NCBI GenBank assembly: GCA_937997605.1
Contig: CALLFD010000376.1
Coordinates: 1-12,884 of the forward strand
DNA length: 12,884 nucleotides
Direction: 5' to 3'
DNA from: an uncultured Collinsella sp.
GTDB lineage: Bacteria; Actinomycetota; Coriobacteriia; Coriobacteriales; Coriobacteriaceae
The position numbers were made by a program, and so were the translations under genes. Below the pieces are notes generated by a model. The model was given only the letters and a program-made list of their open reading frames with translations, ran no database searches and had not been told where the DNA came from. This document shows, piece after piece, positions 5,744 through 12,884 of the stretch (positions within the stretch are counted from its first letter, which is position 1; each line of letters begins with the position of its first letter).

Positions 5744-5772
5744 GCTTCAGGCGCACCTTCACGACCTGAAGC
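5744..5772 (+). promoter_or_regulatory. rpsF leader hairpin, candidate S6:S18-responsive element
   Basis: GCTTCAGG (5744-5751) and CCTGAAGC (5765-5772) form a perfect 8-bp stem with a 13-nt loop (5752-5764), ending 14 nt before the strong AGGAGG of rpsF. In many bacteria the rpsF mRNA leader folds into a hairpin bound by the S6:S18 complex for feedback control. Position and the presence of rpsR in the operon fit. I could not confirm the conserved loop signature, so this is a candidate. Confidence 0.45.
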
Positions 5773-5798
5773 CACATTTGCCCAGAGGAGGTGACAAT

Positions 5799-6092
5799 AT
5801 GAAGGCTTATGAACTGCTGTTCTTTGTTGACCCGTCGCTCGACCCCGAGACTCGTCTCGCTGTCATGAAGCGTATCGATACCACGATCGCTGAGGGCGCT
5901 GGCAAGGTCGACTCCGTTGACGAGTGGGGCAAGCGCAAGCTCGCCTACGAGATCAACGACCTCACCGATGGTGACTACACCCTCATCAACTTCCACGCAG
6001 ATCCTACCCAGATCGCCGAGCTTGATCGCGTCCTGCGCATCACCGACGCTGTGGTCCGCCACATGATCGTCCGTCGCGACGACCAGGAGTAA
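5799..6092 (+). CDS. rpsF: 30S ribosomal protein S6
   Basis: A 97-residue S6, a normal length, which binds 16S rRNA in the platform as a heterodimer with S18. Seen: N-terminal MKAYELLFFVDP, the family core WGKRKLAYEI around residues 43-52 followed by a Gly-Asp-Tyr strand, and a C-terminal RHMIVRRDD. The ATG at 5799 is chosen because the strong AGGAGGTG (5786-5793) lies 5 nt upstream. An in-frame TTG at 5778 precedes this ribosome site and would add seven non-family residues. First gene of the rpsF-ssb-rpsR-rplI operon, with its own promoter and a structured leader, so S6:S18 feedback is plausible. Confidence 0.97.
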   Translation: MKAYELLFFVDPSLDPETRLAVMKRIDTTIAEGAGKVDSVDEWGKRKLAYEINDLTDGDYTLINFHADPTQIAELDRVLRITDAVVRHMIVRRDDQE

Positions 6093-6140
6093 GACTGTCG
6101 TTTTGGACTGGGCTTGTGCCCCAAGAGGAAGTAGTGAGTT

Positions 6141-6593
6141 ATGAGCATCAATCGAGTGAACATCACCGGTAACCTCACCCGCGATCCCGAGCTGCGCGCC
6201 ACCGCCGGCGGAACCCAGGTTCTGTCCTTTGGCGTCGCCGTGAACGATCGTCGCCGCAACGCGCAGACTGGCGAGTGGGAGGACTATCCCAACTTTGTCG
6301 ACTGCACCATGTTCGGCACCCGCGCCGAGGCCGTGAGCCGTTTCCTGGCAAAGGGAAACAAGGTCGCGATCGAGGGCAAGCTGCGCTACAGCTCTTGGGA
6401 GCGCGACGGCCAGCGCCGGAGCAAGCTTGAGGTCATCGTCGATGAGATCGAGTTTATGAGCTCCCGTGGTGGCCAGAGTGGCTACGATCAGGGCGGTTAC
6501 GCCCCCGCAGCTCCCGCGCCCGCAGCACGTCCTGCCGCACCGGTGGCCACGCCGCCCGCGGTCGACGTCTACGATGAGGACATCCCGTTCTAA
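6141..6593 (+). CDS. ssb: Single-stranded DNA-binding protein
   Basis: A 150-residue SSB that coats single-stranded DNA as a tetramer and recruits replication and repair proteins through its tail. The OB-fold occupies about residues 1-105 and includes VNITGNLTRDPELR (6-19), PNFVDCTMFG (50-59) and a Trp-containing RYSSWERDG segment. A Gly/Gln then Ala/Pro-rich disordered linker (about 108-140) leads to the acidic tip DEDIPF (145-150), the conserved partner-docking peptide. The start ATG follows AGAGGAAG. It lies 48 bp after rpsF and 72 bp before rpsR, the standard position for the replicative SSB in Gram-positive genomes. The operon placement couples it to ribosomal protein synthesis. Confidence 0.97.
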   Translation: MSINRVNITGNLTRDPELRATAGGTQVLSFGVAVNDRRRNAQTGEWEDYPNFVDCTMFGTRAEAVSRFLAKGNKVAIEGKLRYSSWERDGQRRSKLEVIVDEIEFMSSRGGQSGYDQGGYAPAAPAPAARPAAPVATPPAVDVYDEDIPF

Positions 6594-6620
6594 GGGTTGT
6601 TCGCCTGTTTTTGAGTGAGA

Positions 6621-6646
6621 GGCGGCTTCGGTTCGCCGAAGTTGCC
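6621..6646 (+). promoter_or_regulatory. UUCG-capped hairpin immediately before the rpsR ribosome binding site
   Basis: GGCGGCTTCGG (6621-6631) pairs with CCGAAGTTGCC (6636-6646) in an 11-bp stem with two G-U pairs, closed by the stable tetraloop TTCG (6632-6635). It ends 4 nt before GAAAGG (6651-6656), the rpsR Shine-Dalgarno. No T tract follows, so it is not a terminator. It could act as an RNase stop, a stability element or a site for translational control of S18. Confidence 0.6.
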
Positions 6647-6665
6647 AAACGAAAGGTATTTTGAC

Positions 6666-6932
6666 ATGGCTAATGATTTTTCTGCACGTCAGCCGCGTCG
6701 TAAGTACTGCCAGTTCTGCAAGGAGAACACTGAGTTCATCGACTATAAGGACACTCAGCTTCTCCGTAAGTACATGACCGACCGTGGCAAGATCAAGCCC
6801 CGTCGCGTCACTGGCGCTTGCACGCAGCATCAGCATGACATCGCCAACGCCATCAAGCGCGCCCGCGAGATGGCTCTCCTGCCGTACACCGTCCCCGTGG
6901 TTTCCTCTCGTGGCAACCGCGACCGCGGCTAA
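6666..6932 (+). CDS. rpsR: 30S ribosomal protein S18, zinc-binding (C+) form
   Basis: An 88-residue S18, partner of S6 in the 30S platform. Core motifs FIDYKD (24-29), RGKIKPRRVTG (40-50) and the AREMALLPY segment near the C-terminus are intact. C15 and C18 form a CxxC pair, and C52 and H55 provide a matching C-x-x-H. This is the potential zinc site of the C+ S18 found in actinomycetes; a C- zinc-free paralogue may exist elsewhere for zinc starvation, which is inference. The ATG at 6666 is used, with GAAAGG 9 nt upstream. An in-frame start at 6615 would translate through the preceding hairpin and add non-family residues. Only 15 bp separate it from rplI. Confidence 0.97.
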   Translation: MANDFSARQPRRKYCQFCKENTEFIDYKDTQLLRKYMTDRGKIKPRRVTGACTQHQHDIANAIKRAREMALLPYTVPVVSSRGNRDRG

Positions 6933-6947
6933 GAAGGGAGACGCATC

Positions 6948-7487
6948 ATGAAGGTTATTCTTCTCGATGAGATCAAGGGCAAGGGCGGCGAGGGTGACGT
7001 CGTAGAGGTCGCTCAGGGTTACGCTGAGAACTTCCTGTTCCCCAAGAAGCTCGCTGTTGCCGCCACCAAGGGCAACCTCAAGCAGCTTGACGAGCGTCGC
7101 AACAACATCGCCAAGCGCGAGGCCGTCCGTCTGGCTACCGCCAACGAGACCAAGGCTGCCTTCGAGGGCAAGACGGTCACCGTTGACGTTAAGGTCGGCG
7201 ACGAGGGCATCCTCTTTGGCTCCGTTACCGCCGCTATGATCGCTGACGCCATCAAGGCTCAGCTCGGTATGGACATCGACCGCAAGCGCGTCGAGCTCGG
7301 TAAGCCCATCAAGGTTGCCGGTGCCCACACCGTTGCCATCTCGCTGTACCGCGAGATCAAGGCCGAGGTTGTCGTTCTCGTCGGCGTTACCGCCGAGGAG
7401 CTCGCTAGCGAGGCTGAGGTCGAGGAGGCCGCTGAGGTCGCCGAGGCCGAGACCGCCGAGGTCGAGACTGAGGCTGCTGCCGAGTAG
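6948..7487 (+). CDS. rplI: 50S ribosomal protein L9 with an acidic C-terminal tail
   Basis: A 179-residue L9; most are about 148-150. The N-terminal rRNA-binding domain is clear: MKVILLDEIKGKG, then GYAENFLFPKKLAV at 24-37. It is followed by the long connecting helix (about 40-75) and the C-terminal domain. From about residue 148 a tail of roughly 30 residues is almost only Glu, Ala, Val and Thr, an acidic low-complexity extension unlike the basic ribosomal norm. GAAGGGAG lies about 6 nt before the ATG. Last gene before the terminator of the operon. Identity is secure and the tail's role is unknown. Confidence 0.97.
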   Translation: MKVILLDEIKGKGGEGDVVEVAQGYAENFLFPKKLAVAATKGNLKQLDERRNNIAKREAVRLATANETKAAFEGKTVTVDVKVGDEGILFGSVTAAMIADAIKAQLGMDIDRKRVELGKPIKVAGAHTVAISLYREIKAEVVVLVGVTAEELASEAEVEEAAEVAEAETAEVETEAAAE

Positions 7488-7519
7488 CATTTGCTGCAAC
7501 GCAACAATCTTGTTCTAAG

Positions 7520-7559
7520 AAGGGCGCTCTGGGAAACCAGGGCGCCCTTTTATTTTTTT
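7520..7559 (+). terminator. Intrinsic terminator of the rpsF-ssb-rpsR-rplI operon
   Basis: A 13-bp stem with one G-U pair (7520-7532 with 7537-7549) and a GAAA tetraloop is followed by a T-rich tract to 7559. It starts 32 nt after the rplI stop and separates dnaB from the ribosomal operon. Confidence 0.95.
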
Positions 7560-7670
7560 GCGCTGAGTGAGTGTCATGGTGAACGCTGCGTCGAAGTCCT
7601 ATATACAGGACCGTTCATCCGCTTGGTTCGGTGATGATTGGCGGCGCGCGGCGTGTTTTGGGACCGTGGC

Positions 7671-7679
7671 TGATACTAT
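7671..7679 (+). promoter_or_regulatory. Possible extended -10 promoter for dnaB
   Basis: TGATACTAT fits the extended -10 pattern TG-n-TAnnnT and lies 34 bp before the chosen dnaB start. No convincing -35 was seen. The terminator upstream makes an independent promoter in 7560-7700 necessary. Confidence 0.4.
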
Positions 7680-7712
7680 GGATGCTCGCAAGCGATATGA
7701 ATGAGGACGCTC

Positions 7713-9104
7713 ATGGCATACGACGATAGGGAGACCGGGCTGACGGTTGAGGACCGCGGCTCAAAGTTGGGTCTTCCCCAAAACCAAGATGCAGAGGCCA
7801 ACGTACTGGCCGCTATGCTGCTATCGCCCGAGGTGGTCGAAGAGGCCCAGGTCGAGCTGCAGCCCGATGATTTCTACCGGCCCATTCATAAGACCATCTA
7901 CACCGCGATGGTCGATATGTACAACAGCCGCATTCCCATCGACTCCATCTCGCTGATCGATTACCTGCGAAGCATCAACAAGCTCGATGCCGTGGGCGGC
8001 GAGGCCTACATTTTGGAGCTGATGGGTCAGACTCTGTCGCTCGTGAACTGGCAGCACCATGCCGCCATCGTTCGTCGCGATTCGATGCTGCGCGAGCTGA
8101 TCGGCGCCACCAACGAGATCAACGCGCTGGCATATAACGCCCCCACCGACACCAAAGAGGTCGTGGAGCTAGCCGAGAGCAAGCTGCTCAAGGTCACGGC
8201 ACGCGAGGTCAAGTCGAGCTACAAGACGCTGACCGAGTTTATGGTTGAGGCCTATAACGAGGCCGAGGAAGTGTGTCAGGCCGGTGGTCAGGCTGCGGGC
8301 GTGCCCACGGGCTTCCCGTCACTCGACCGCATGCTCATGGGCTTCCGCGAGGGCCAGCTCATCATTATCGGCGCCCGCCCTGCTGTGGGTAAGACGTCGT
8401 TCGCCCTGAATCTGGCGCTCAACGCTGCCGCTGCCGGTTATACCGTCGGCTTCTTCTCGTTGGAGATGTCGGGCAAAGAAATTGCCCAGCGTCTGATTTG
8501 CGCCTACGCCATGATCTCGATCAGTGACTTCCGCATGGGCCGCATTAGCCCCGAGCAGTGGGCCAATATCAACGAGGCCACGCAGACCTTGTCCAAGCTC
8601 GATATTCTGATTGACGATACGCCCGGCACCACAGTGACCGAGATTCGCGCCAAGAGCCGCCGTATGCTCCATAACAAGGAGAAGGCAATTATCATCCTGG
8701 ACTACCTGCAGCTGGTGAGTCCTCCGCCGGGACGCCGCTCCGAGAGCCGTACCGTCGAGGTCTCGGAGATGTCGCGTGGTTTGAAGATCATGGCCAAGGA
8801 GCTCAAGATCCCACTCATCGCGCTGTCGCAGCTCTCACGTCAGGTCGAATCCCGTACCGGCAAGCGCCCGCAGCTTTCCGACCTTCGTGAATCGGGCTCC
8901 ATCGAGCAGGACGCCGATATCGTTATGTTCTTGGACCGTTCCGCCGACGAGGCCGAGGCCTCGCGCGACGATCGACCCGACGAGGGCGTTACGCGTATCG
9001 TCGTGGCCAAGAACCGTTCGGGCCCGATCGGCGACGTCGACCTGATGTTCCTGCCGGCATCCACCAAGTTCTATGAGCTTGATGGGGCGCATGCCGAGGA
9101 GTAG
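7713..9104 (+). CDS. dnaB: Replicative DNA helicase DnaB
   Basis: A 463-residue hexameric helicase that unwinds DNA ahead of the fork on the lagging-strand template and binds primase. The N-terminal collar domain (about 20-125) contains LPQNQDAEANVLAAML and the DDFYRPIHK segment. The RecA-like domain has Walker A GARPAVGKTS (220-229), the catalytic Glu in SLEMS (E251), Walker B IIILDYLQL (326-334), SQLSRQVE and the motif DLRESGSIEQDAD (390-402). There is no intein insertion, although dnaB is a frequent intein host. The ATG at 7713 is chosen because GAGGA (7703-7707) is 5 nt upstream; an in-frame ATG at 7701 has no ribosome site. It follows the ribosomal operon and precedes purA, as in many Gram-positives. 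Confidence 0.97.
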   Translation: MAYDDRETGLTVEDRGSKLGLPQNQDAEANVLAAMLLSPEVVEEAQVELQPDDFYRPIHKTIYTAMVDMYNSRIPIDSISLIDYLRSINKLDAVGGEAYILELMGQTLSLVNWQHHAAIVRRDSMLRELIGATNEINALAYNAPTDTKEVVELAESKLLKVTAREVKSSYKTLTEFMVEAYNEAEEVCQAGGQAAGVPTGFPSLDRMLMGFREGQLIIIGARPAVGKTSFALNLALNAAAAGYTVGFFSLEMSGKEIAQRLICAYAMISISDFRMGRISPEQWANINEATQTLSKLDILIDDTPGTTVTEIRAKSRRMLHNKEKAIIILDYLQLVSPPPGRRSESRTVEVSEMSRGLKIMAKELKIPLIALSQLSRQVESRTGKRPQLSDLRESGSIEQDADIVMFLDRSADEAEASRDDRPDEGVTRIVVAKNRSGPIGDVDLMFLPASTKFYELDGAHAEE

Positions 9105-9131
9105 GACAGGCGCCCGTTGCACGGGTATACT
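9103..9131 (+). promoter_or_regulatory. Promoter of purA
   Basis: The -35 AGGACA (9103-9108, four of six consensus), a 17-bp spacer and the -10 TATACT (9126-9131) give a start near 9138 and a leader of about 60 nt. It overlaps the dnaB stop codon. No terminator separates dnaB from purA, so read-through is likely as well. Confidence 0.65.
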
Positions 9132-9197
9132 GGGAATGTTTTGTGCTTCTGCGTGCCGGCGTGGTGCGTAGACAGTCCATGAATGTAAGGAGTAAAC

Positions 9198-10484
9198 ATG
9201 CCGTCAACCGTTTTGGTCGGTGCCCAGTGGGGCGATGAGGGCAAGGGTAAGATTTGCGATCTGGTCGCCGGCGACTTCGATGCCGTCGTGCGCTACTCGG
9301 GCGGCAACAACGCCGGTCACACCATCGTCGTCAACGGCAAGAAGTACGGCCTGCACCAGGTGCCCTCCGGCATCATGTATTCCGACCACGTGTCGGTGAT
9401 CGGTAACGGCTGCGTCGTCAACCCCAAGGTTGTCCTTGAGGAGATCGACATGTTCGAGGCCGACGGCATCACCACCAAGAACCTCAAGATTAGCGGAAAC
9501 GCGCATGTCATCATGCCGTACCACATTGATCTGGATGGCGCCTTTGAGCAGAAGCTCGGCAAGAAGAACATCGGTACCACCAAGCGCGGTATCGGTCCGT
9601 GCTATCAGGACAAGATGGCCCGCATTGGTCTGCGCATGCAGGACATGCTGGACGAAACGCTGTTCCGCGACAAGCTGGAGACCGCTCTCGCCCGCGTGAA
9701 CCCCGAGCTCGAGCTCATCTACAATCTGCCCACCTACACCGTGGACCAGATTTGCGACGAGTACCTGCCGATGGCCGAGCGCCTGCGTCCCTACATCACC
9801 GAGACGAGTCTGCTGCTCAACAACATGATCGATGAGGGCAAGAACCTGCTGTTTGAGGGCGCCCAGGCGACGCTACTCGACATCGATCACGGCACCTATC
9901 CGTACGTGACGTCTTCCAACTGCACCGCCGGCGGCGCCATCACCGGCTCCGGCGTGGGCATGAAGAACGTCGACCGCGTGCTGGGCGTCATGAAGGCCTA
10001 TATCACCCGCGTCGGTTCGGGCCCCATGCCCACCGAGCTTTCCTATGAGTCCGAGGCCGGCCACACGCTGACCGAGGAGGGCTATGAGTACGGCGTGACC
10101 ACCGGTCGTCGTCGTCGTTGCGGCTGGTTTGACGGCCCTATCGCCAACTATGCTTCGCGCGTCAACGGCCTCACCGACATCGCCGTGACCAAGCTCGACG
10201 TGCTTTCGGCCTTCGACACCATCAAGGTGTGCGTGGCCTACGACGTCGATGGCGAGCGCTACACCAGCGTGCCCGAGCATCAGGTGCGCTTTGAGCATGC
10301 CAAGCCCATCTACGAGGAGCTCCCTGGCTGGAAGTGCGACATCACCGGTTGCCGCAGCTTTGACGAGCTGCCGCAGGAGGCTCAGGACTACGTGGCGTTT
10401 ATCGAGGATCTGGCACACACCCGCGTGACGTTCATTGGCGTTGGCGCTGGTCGCGAGCAGATCATCAACCGATTCTGGAAGTAA
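9198..10484 (+). CDS. purA: Adenylosuccinate synthetase
   Basis: A 428-residue enzyme that makes adenylosuccinate from IMP, aspartate and GTP, the first committed step from IMP to AMP. Length is normal for the family. Seen: the P-loop-like WGDEGKGK (11-18) with catalytic D13, H41 in NNAGHT, the IMP-site segment GTTKRGIGP (126-134), the aspartate-binding loop TTGRRRRCGW (301-310) and the guanine-recognition TKLDVLS (331-337). AAGGAG lies about 6 nt before the ATG. It has its own promoter overlapping the end of dnaB. The next gene, purD, is in the same pathway, but a structured intergenic sequence separates them. Confidence 0.98.
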   Translation: MPSTVLVGAQWGDEGKGKICDLVAGDFDAVVRYSGGNNAGHTIVVNGKKYGLHQVPSGIMYSDHVSVIGNGCVVNPKVVLEEIDMFEADGITTKNLKISGNAHVIMPYHIDLDGAFEQKLGKKNIGTTKRGIGPCYQDKMARIGLRMQDMLDETLFRDKLETALARVNPELELIYNLPTYTVDQICDEYLPMAERLRPYITETSLLLNNMIDEGKNLLFEGAQATLLDIDHGTYPYVTSSNCTAGGAITGSGVGMKNVDRVLGVMKAYITRVGSGPMPTELSYESEAGHTLTEEGYEYGVTTGRRRRCGWFDGPIANYASRVNGLTDIAVTKLDVLSAFDTIKVCVAYDVDGERYTSVPEHQVRFEHAKPIYEELPGWKCDITGCRSFDELPQEAQDYVAFIEDLAHTRVTFIGVGAGREQIINRFWK

Positions 10485-10506
10485 TCGGGACTATTTGGTT
10501 ATTGCG

Positions 10507-10548
10507 ATATACCCCTTTGCAGCCCGGACGGGCGGCCGAGGGGTATAT
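10507..10548. promoter_or_regulatory. Long dyad between purA and purD
   Basis: ATATACCCCT (10507-10516) and AGGGGTATAT (10539-10548) are perfect reverse complements. Inside, GCCC (10522-10525) and GGGC (10530-10533) close a GGAC tetraloop, so the whole 42 nt can fold as one interrupted hairpin. TATATT (10544-10549) could also be a -10 element, but no -35 fits. A purA terminator is possible, with weak T content (ATATTTGCTT) after the stem. An operator for purine control is the other option. Confidence 0.5.
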
Positions 10549-10602
10549 TTGCTTGCAAAGGGCTCGCGCGGAGCGGGCCGTTCATCCATAGAGGAGGCAC
10601 CC

Positions 10603-11907
<1,305 letters not shown>

Positions 11908-11928
11908 AATCCGAGAGGAATGAGACGG

Positions 11929-12624
11929 ATGGACGAGAAGAACGAAGAACTCGTGGACGCGCAGATCGTCGAGGAGGACAGCCGCATGTATGGGCACGCC
12001 GAGGGCGAGCCTGGTGGCGAGGTCGCTGACGAGCCGGCGCTGGTGCTGGGCGACGACGACCCACACGATGCCGAGCTGCACGAGAAGATTCTTTCGGAGG
12101 AGTGCGCCTGGAAGGGCAAGATCCTCGACGTCCACCGTCTTGAGGTTGAGCTGCCCAACGGTCACCGCAGCGCCCGCGATATCGTTCGCCATCCGGGTGC
12201 GGCGGCCGTTGTGGCGCTGACCGAGAGCGGCAAGATCGTACTGGTGCGTCAGTACCGCACCGCCATCGACCGCGTGACGGTCGAGATTCCCGCCGGCAAG
12301 CTTGACCCGGGCGAGGACCCGCTCGATTGCGCCAAGCGCGAACTGCATGAGGAGACGGGCTTTAGGGCTGGTCGTATTCGCTTTTTGACGTCGATTGTCA
12401 CGTCCTGCGGTTTTTGCGATGAGATCATCCACATCTACTTGGCTACCAAGCTCGAGTTTGATGCGCCCAACCCCGATGATGACGAGTTTGTCAACGTGGA
12501 CCTGGTGCCGCTGCACGAGCTGATCGACGCCGTACTCGACGGCAAGATCGAAGACGCCAAGACCGTCGTAGGCGCCTTGGCCTGCGATAGCATCGCGCAT
12601 CGCCTTGGGGGCGCGGAGCTTTAA
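11929..12624 (+). CDS. NUDIX hydrolase, ADP-ribose pyrophosphatase type, with acidic N-terminal extension
   Basis: A 231-residue NUDIX protein. The complete Nudix box lies at 123-145 and fits GX5EX7REUXEEXGU exactly, with metal ligands E138, E141 and E142. The surrounding sequence (LVRQYR at 105-110, VTVEIPAGKLDPGE at 116-129) is that of ADP-ribose/ADP-sugar pyrophosphatases (NudF type), which split ADP-ribose to AMP and ribose 5-phosphate. The first about 50 residues are an unusual Asp/Glu-rich extension before the usual ADPRase start near E52-K63. The ATG at 11929 is chosen because AGAGGA (11914-11919) lies 9 nt upstream; the ATG at 11920 directly abuts that ribosome site. Coupling to purD suggests nucleotide recycling. 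Substrate is inferred from family, not proven. Confidence 0.92.
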   Translation: MDEKNEELVDAQIVEEDSRMYGHAEGEPGGEVADEPALVLGDDDPHDAELHEKILSEECAWKGKILDVHRLEVELPNGHRSARDIVRHPGAAAVVALTESGKIVLVRQYRTAIDRVTVEIPAGKLDPGEDPLDCAKRELHEETGFRAGRIRFLTSIVTSCGFCDEIIHIYLATKLEFDAPNPDDDEFVNVDLVPLHELIDAVLDGKIEDAKTVVGALACDSIAHRLGGAEL

Positions 12625-12627
12625 CGA

Positions 12628-12643
12628 GCGGGGATGATCCCGC
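12628..12643 (+). terminator. Weak terminator-like hairpin after the NUDIX gene
   Basis: GCGGGG (12628-12633) pairs with TCCCGC (12638-12643), one G-U, around a 4-nt loop, 3 nt after the stop. Only a TTT follows a few bases later, so termination would be inefficient at best. Confidence 0.3.
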
Positions 12644-12661
12644 AGGTTTGTGTAAGTCAGC

Positions 12662-12763
12662 GAAAGTGCTCCATTTGAGACAAGGTGGCCTAAAAGAGGA
12701 GGGAAGCGTATGGATATACGCGACCGACGATTGAAGGCCAGATTGTCCAAATGGGGCACTTGC
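12662..12763. repeat. Second REPIN-like palindromic element before the ABC transporter gene
   Basis: The left arm (12662-12692) and right arm (12734-12763) are inverted repeats. They share AAGTGC(T/C)CCATTTG, then GACAA and TGGCC, about 25 of 30 positions with a 1-nt gap. In the 40-nt centre is a perfect smaller hairpin, GCGTAT/ATACGC (12706-12711 with 12716-12721). The centre also holds GAGGAGGG and an ATG (12710). The arm sequence is unrelated to that of 3726-3805. Confidence 0.7.
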
Positions 12764-12777
12764 AGCGTCGAGACGAA

Positions 12778-12799
12778 ACGCGGTTTGGTAAAACCGCGT
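12778..12799 (+). promoter_or_regulatory. Perfect hairpin directly before the ABC gene's ribosome binding site
   Basis: ACGCGGTTT (12778-12786) and AAACCGCGT (12791-12799) form a perfect 9-bp stem with a GGTA tetraloop. The next bases are AAGG (12800-12803), the likely ribosome site of the ATG at 12809. It could modulate translation of that gene. Confidence 0.5.
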
Positions 12800-12808
12800 A
12801 AGGTGATT

Positions 12809-12884
12809 ATGTTTAAGAGGTTTCTTTCGTATTACGAGCCCCAGATGGGGCTTTTTGTTGCTGATACTGTTTGTGCTCTGGTGC
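12809..12884 (+). CDS. Probable ABC transporter (permease-ATPase), N-terminal fragment
   Basis: Only about 25 residues are visible before the window ends. They start MFKRFLSYYEPQMGLF and enter a hydrophobic stretch (VADTVCALV). A short basic N-terminus, an RFLSYY-P motif and an immediate first membrane helix are what I associate with exporter-type ABC half-transporters of Gram-positives. The assignment rests on that short match. The start is uncertain. ATG at 12809 has AAGG 5 nt upstream and fits the family start. The frame is open back to an ATG at 12710 with a stronger GAGGAGGG, which would add 33 basic residues, but that ATG lies inside the palindromic element. A terminator-like hairpin overlaps codons about 10-16. 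Confidence 0.55.
   Translation, partial: MFKRFLSYYEPQMGLFVADTVCALV

Noticed and set aside
5434..5775. Small ORFs on both strands in the tRNA-rpsF gap
   Set aside because: No ribosome sites, no family-like sequence, and they run across the rpsF promoter and leader.
5727..7499. Long minus-strand ORF (590 codons) across the rpsF-rplI operon
   Set aside because: It is the antisense shadow of four recognised genes and crosses their promoter and ribosome sites.
10435..10602. Upstream extension of purD to an ATG inside purA
   Set aside because: It would translate through the intergenic hairpin. The TTG at 10603 has a strong ribosome site and matches the family start.
10485..10602. Purine riboswitch between purA and purD
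   Set aside because: The three-helix layout and conserved core bases of the purine aptamer are not present; only a single interrupted hairpin is seen.

Overview
The window is ordinary high-GC bacterial chromosome that best fits an actinomycete of the class Coriobacteriia, probably Collinsella or a close relative. The inference rests on the gene order rpsF-ssb-rpsR-rplI-dnaB-purA, the zinc-ligand (C+) form of ribosomal protein S18, strongly GC-biased third codon positions with long antisense shadow ORFs, and a family of AbiEi/DUF559-like proteins that I associate with Coriobacteriia. The genus is an inference from memory, not from a search.

Layout. 1-1585: the 3' part of typA/bipA with its intrinsic terminator. 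1614-3608: two minus-strand genes, a secreted/membrane bactofilin-like protein and a TRIC/UPF0126 channel-like membrane protein. 3609-5030: an accessory segment in which one gene, a putative PD-(D/E)XK-fold protein with DUF559-like motifs, lies between two ~80-bp inverted repeats (about 90% identical over the core 72 bp), each itself a long imperfect hairpin. 5030-5338: two tandem minus-strand tRNA-Ser genes (CGA and GGA anticodons) with terminators and a shared promoter. 5339-5798: a gene-free regulatory region ending in the rpsF promoter and a leader hairpin. 5799-7559: the rpsF-ssb-rpsR-rplI operon and its terminator. 7671-10484: dnaB and purA. 10507-12624: purD and a NUDIX hydrolase of the ADP-ribose pyrophosphatase type. 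12662-12884: a second, unrelated palindromic element and the first codons of a probable ABC transporter.

Functionally most of the window is housekeeping: translation (TypA, S6, S18, L9, tRNA-Ser), replication (SSB, DnaB), purine synthesis (PurA, PurD) and nucleotide clean-up (NUDIX). The unusual material is between genes. The palindrome-flanked nuclease-like gene next to the tRNA-Ser pair is the strongest candidate for an undescribed element: it looks like a small cargo unit bounded by REPIN-like hairpins, with no transposase in sight. Other structured sites are a UUCG-capped hairpin just before the rpsR ribosome binding site, a possible S6:S18-responsive leader before rpsF, a 10-bp inverted repeat between purA and purD, and a palindrome before the ABC gene that carries its own Shine-Dalgarno sequence and start codon.
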